In this document: positions 4,357-6,448 of the stretch, piece by piece
Position numbering within the stretch: position 1 is the stretch's first letter
Layout of the letters: every line of letters starts with the position of its first letter
Source: an uncultured Collinsella sp.
GTDB lineage: Bacteria > Actinomycetota > Coriobacteriia > Coriobacteriales > Coriobacteriaceae
Reading direction: 5' to 3'
Assembly: GCA_905204635.1 (NCBI GenBank)
Contig: CAJLAN010000098.1
Coordinates: 1-6,448 of the forward strand
DNA length: 6,448 nucleotides
Notes under the pieces: model-generated
Database searches by the model: none
Seen by the model: only the letters and a program-made list of their open reading frames with translations
What the model was told of the DNA's origin: nothing
Made by a program: the position numbers and the translations under genes

Positions 4357-6309
4357 ATGGCCACCGCCGACCCCAAAAAGAAAAAGAAGAAGCGCAAGAA
4401 AAAAGAATCACTCGAGCATAAGCGCAACCGCATCCTGGTAGCGCTGGGCATTTTTGCCGTGGTGTACGCCCTCGATGAGCTCGGCACCCTCACTGCCGCA
4501 TTCGGCACCCCGGGCGACATCTACGCCAGCTTTGTGCTGTTCCTCGTGCCGTTTTTGATTGCCGGCTACGACGTACTGCAAAAGGCATTCAATAACATCC
4601 GCCGCGGCAAGGCCTTCGACGAGAGCTTCCTCATGGCCGTCGCGACCATCGGCGCGTTTGCCATGGTGCTCTTCCCCGATACCGACCCGCACATGGCCGA
4701 AGGCGCCGCCGTCATGCTGTTCTACCAGGTCGGCGAGCTGTTTCAGGCGTACGCCGTGGGCAAGAGCCGCAAGTCGATCAGTGCCATGATGGACATCGCG
4801 CCCGACTACGCTAACGTCGAGCAGCCCGACGGCACACTCGAGCAAGTCTTCCCCGATGACATCGCCGTCGGCACCGTGATCGTGGTCAAGCCCGGTGAGC
4901 GCGTGCCTATCGACGGCGTCATCGTCGAGGGCGAAACCCAGCTCGACACCGCCGCTCTCACGGGCGAGTCAATCCCCCGCCCCGCCAAGTCCGGCGACGA
5001 CATCATCAGCGGCTGCATCAACATGACGGGCCTCATCCACGTGCGCACCACCAAGCCCTTTGGCGAGTCCACCGTCGCACGCGTCCTGGAGCTCGTGGAA
5101 AATGCCAGCGAAAAGAAGGCGCGCACCGAGAACTTTATCACGCGCTTCGCCCGCGTCTACACGCCCGCCGTCACCGGCGCTGCCGCGGTACTCGCGCTCG
5201 GCGGCGGCTTGGTCACCGGCGCCTGGTCCGACTGGATCCTGCGCGGCCTGACCTTCCTGGTCGTCAGCTGCCCGTGCGCGCTCGTGATTAGCGTCCCGCT
5301 CAGCTTCTTTGGCGGCATTGGCGGCGCATCCAAGCTGGGCGTCCTCATCAAGGGTTCTAACTACCTCGAGACGCTCGCCGATGTGGACACCGTCGTCTTT
5401 GACAAGACCGGCACGCTCACCAACGGCACGTTCTCGGTGGTCGCGGTGCACCCCGAGGCTGGCTATACCGAGCAGTCGTTGCTCGAGGTCGCAGCCCTTG
5501 CGGAGTCGTTCTCCGATCACCCCATCGCGCAGTCCGTGCGTGTCGCCTACCAGGGCGAGGTCGACCCCAAGCGCGTAAGCGACTCCACCAACGACGCGGG
5601 CCATGGCGTGACGGCAACCATCGACGGCAAGCACGTCGTCGTTGGCAACGCAAAGATGCTCGCCGCGGCCGGAGTCGAAGCGCCCGATTGCGAGGTCGTC
5701 GGAACAATTCTGCATGTGCTCGTTGACGGCGTGTACGCCGGCCACATCGTGATTGCAGACACCGTCAAGGCCGATGCCGAGCAAACGATTCGCGACCTGC
5801 ACGCCGCCGGCGTCAAGCGCACCGTCATGCTCACGGGCGACCGTGAGGAGGTTGCGGCGTCTGTAGCCAAGCAACTCGGTCTCGACGAGTTCCACGCGCA
5901 GCTGTTACCGGGTGATAAGGTCGAGCGTGTCGAGGCGCTGCTTGCAGCAGAATCGGGCAAGGGCAAGCTCGCCTTTGTAGGCGACGGCATCAACGATGCG
6001 CCCGTGCTCACCCGTGCAGACGTTGGCATTGCCATGGGCGCCATGGGTTCCGACGCCGCAATTGAGGCCGCCGACGTGGTGCTGATGGACGACAAGCCTT
6101 CCAACATCTCCCGCGCGATCCGCGTGGCGCGCAAGACCATGACGATTGTTTGGCAGAACATCATCTTTGCGCTGGGCATTAAGCTGCTGATTCTGGTGCT
6201 CGCAGCGCTGGGCATCGCCAATATGTGGCTTGCCGTGTTCGGCGACGTAGGCGTGGCGATTATCGCCATCCTGAATGCCATGCGCGCGATGGGTGTCAAG
6301 AACCTGTAG
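4357..6309 (+). CDS. P1B-2-type Zn2+/Cd2+/Pb2+ efflux ATPase
   Basis: This 650-aa P-type ATPase pumps divalent soft metals out of the cytoplasm. Membrane segments lie at about 26-44, 56-72, 91-106, 112-132, 270-286, 295-318, 600-618 and 622-642. The actuator motif is TGES (202-205), the metal-path motif CPC (C305, C307), the phosphorylation site DKTGT (D349), the nucleotide-binding HP pair H388-P389, then TGD (493-495) and GDGINDAP (542-549). K609 in TM7 and D630 in GDVG of TM8 are the residues that mark the Zn/Cd/Pb subgroup (ZntA/CadA type). The usual N-terminal HMA domain is absent; instead residues 7-16 are nine lysines and one arginine. The ATG at 4357 has GGGAGGA (4342-4348) upstream; an open frame further upstream runs through the operator and the HMA gene and is rejected. 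Third gene of the operon, with O3 directly before it. Confidence 0.95.
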   Translation: MATADPKKKKKKRKKKESLEHKRNRILVALGIFAVVYALDELGTLTAAFGTPGDIYASFVLFLVPFLIAGYDVLQKAFNNIRRGKAFDESFLMAVATIGAFAMVLFPDTDPHMAEGAAVMLFYQVGELFQAYAVGKSRKSISAMMDIAPDYANVEQPDGTLEQVFPDDIAVGTVIVVKPGERVPIDGVIVEGETQLDTAALTGESIPRPAKSGDDIISGCINMTGLIHVRTTKPFGESTVARVLELVENASEKKARTENFITRFARVYTPAVTGAAAVLALGGGLVTGAWSDWILRGLTFLVVSCPCALVISVPLSFFGGIGGASKLGVLIKGSNYLETLADVDTVVFDKTGTLTNGTFSVVAVHPEAGYTEQSLLEVAALAESFSDHPIAQSVRVAYQGEVDPKRVSDSTNDAGHGVTATIDGKHVVVGNAKMLAAAGVEAPDCEVVGTILHVLVDGVYAGHIVIADTVKADAEQTIRDLHAAGVKRTVMLTGDREEVAASVAKQLGLDEFHAQLLPGDKVERVEALLAAESGKGKLAFVGDGINDAPVLTRADVGIAMGAMGSDAAIEAADVVLMDDKPSNISRAIRVARKTMTIVWQNIIFALGIKLLILVLAALGIANMWLAVFGDVGVAIIAILNAMRAMGVKNL

Positions 6310-6365
6310 CGTTCGTGGGCTGTCCGGCCGGGACCGGGCTTGGTTTTGAAAACGTCCTCGCGCAT

Positions 6366-6412
6366 GAGGCCCGTCTTTCCTGCTCCTGCGGAGCAACGGA
6401 AAGGCGGGCCTC
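6366..6412. terminator. Long hairpin downstream of the ATPase gene
   Basis: GAGGCCCG (6366-6373) pairs with CGGGCCTC (6405-6412), CTTTCC (6375-6380) with GGAAAG (6398-6403), and TGCTCC (6381-6386) with GGAGCA (6390-6395). The loop is TGC, with one G-U pair and a two-base bulge. It begins 57 bp after the ATPase stop. No T-run follows directly on either strand; a T6 stretch stands at 6440-6445. It is probably a transcription-end or mRNA-protecting structure, possibly serving a convergent gene beyond the window. Confidence 0.55.
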
Positions 6413-6448
6413 GCGCTGACGCTCCTATTTGGCAAGGTGTTTTTTAGA

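Noticed and set aside
4969..6365. Long minus-strand open frames opposite the ATPase
   Set aside because: They are typical antisense frames in GC-rich DNA, with composition biased to Arg/Ala/His and no domain pattern; the plus strand has every P-type ATPase motif.
6310..6448. Small gene at the right edge
   Set aside because: The remaining frames are short, without start signals, and run through the hairpin at 6366-6412.

Overview
The window looks like chromosomal DNA from a gut-type actinobacterium of the class Coriobacteriia, most likely Collinsella or a close relative. Four of the five recognisable genes are GC-rich with GC-ending codons. The fifth is a more AT-rich island gene of a nuclease-like family I associate with Coriobacteriia. 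The genus is an inference from protein flavour and base composition, not from a marker gene.

Layout, left to right. (1) The minus strand of 1-507 carries the N-terminal 169 codons of a multi-TM heavy-metal exporter-like permease (ArsP_2 / 'putative manganese transporter' type), cut by the window edge. (2) The 172-bp divergent spacer has a good sigma-70-like promoter for the exporter, a dyad symmetric around its -10 box, and a second palindrome. (3) 680-1648 (+) encodes a 322-aa DEDDh-type 3'-5' exonuclease-domain protein. (4) 1649-1999 is AT-rich non-coding DNA. (5) 2000-3190 (+) is a 396-aa protein with a Vsr/DUF559-like restriction-endonuclease fold, lower in GC than its neighbours. (6) 3191-3609 is non-coding and holds a pair of diverged 42-bp inverted repeats enclosing 167 bp, with a smaller nested inverted repeat and a doubtful 40-aa minus-strand reading frame. 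(7) 3536-6309 (+) is a zinc-type metal-resistance operon: a near-perfect promoter, an SmtB/CzrA-like ArsR-family repressor, a free-standing 72-aa HMA metal-binding protein, an internal hairpin, and a P1B-2 (Zn/Cd/Pb) efflux ATPase. (8) 6310-6448 is non-coding and contains a long hairpin.

How the genes work together. The right half is a self-contained metal-efflux module. The repressor has the four alpha-5 zinc ligands of SmtB in the right spacing, and its operator type (TGAACAT...-like half sites) occurs three times: two copies form a perfect 18-bp inverted repeat around the -10 region of the operon promoter, and a third lies directly before the ATPase. The ATPase has no HMA domain of its own; the domain is encoded as a separate small gene between repressor and pump, and the pump begins with a lysine-rich tail. 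The left-edge exporter may be a second metal-export function, but nothing in the window ties the two together. I found no RNA gene, CRISPR array or transposase. The most unusual structures are the paired inverted repeats around 3202-3452, the three-site operator arrangement, and the AT-rich nuclease-like gene with a substituted active-site position.
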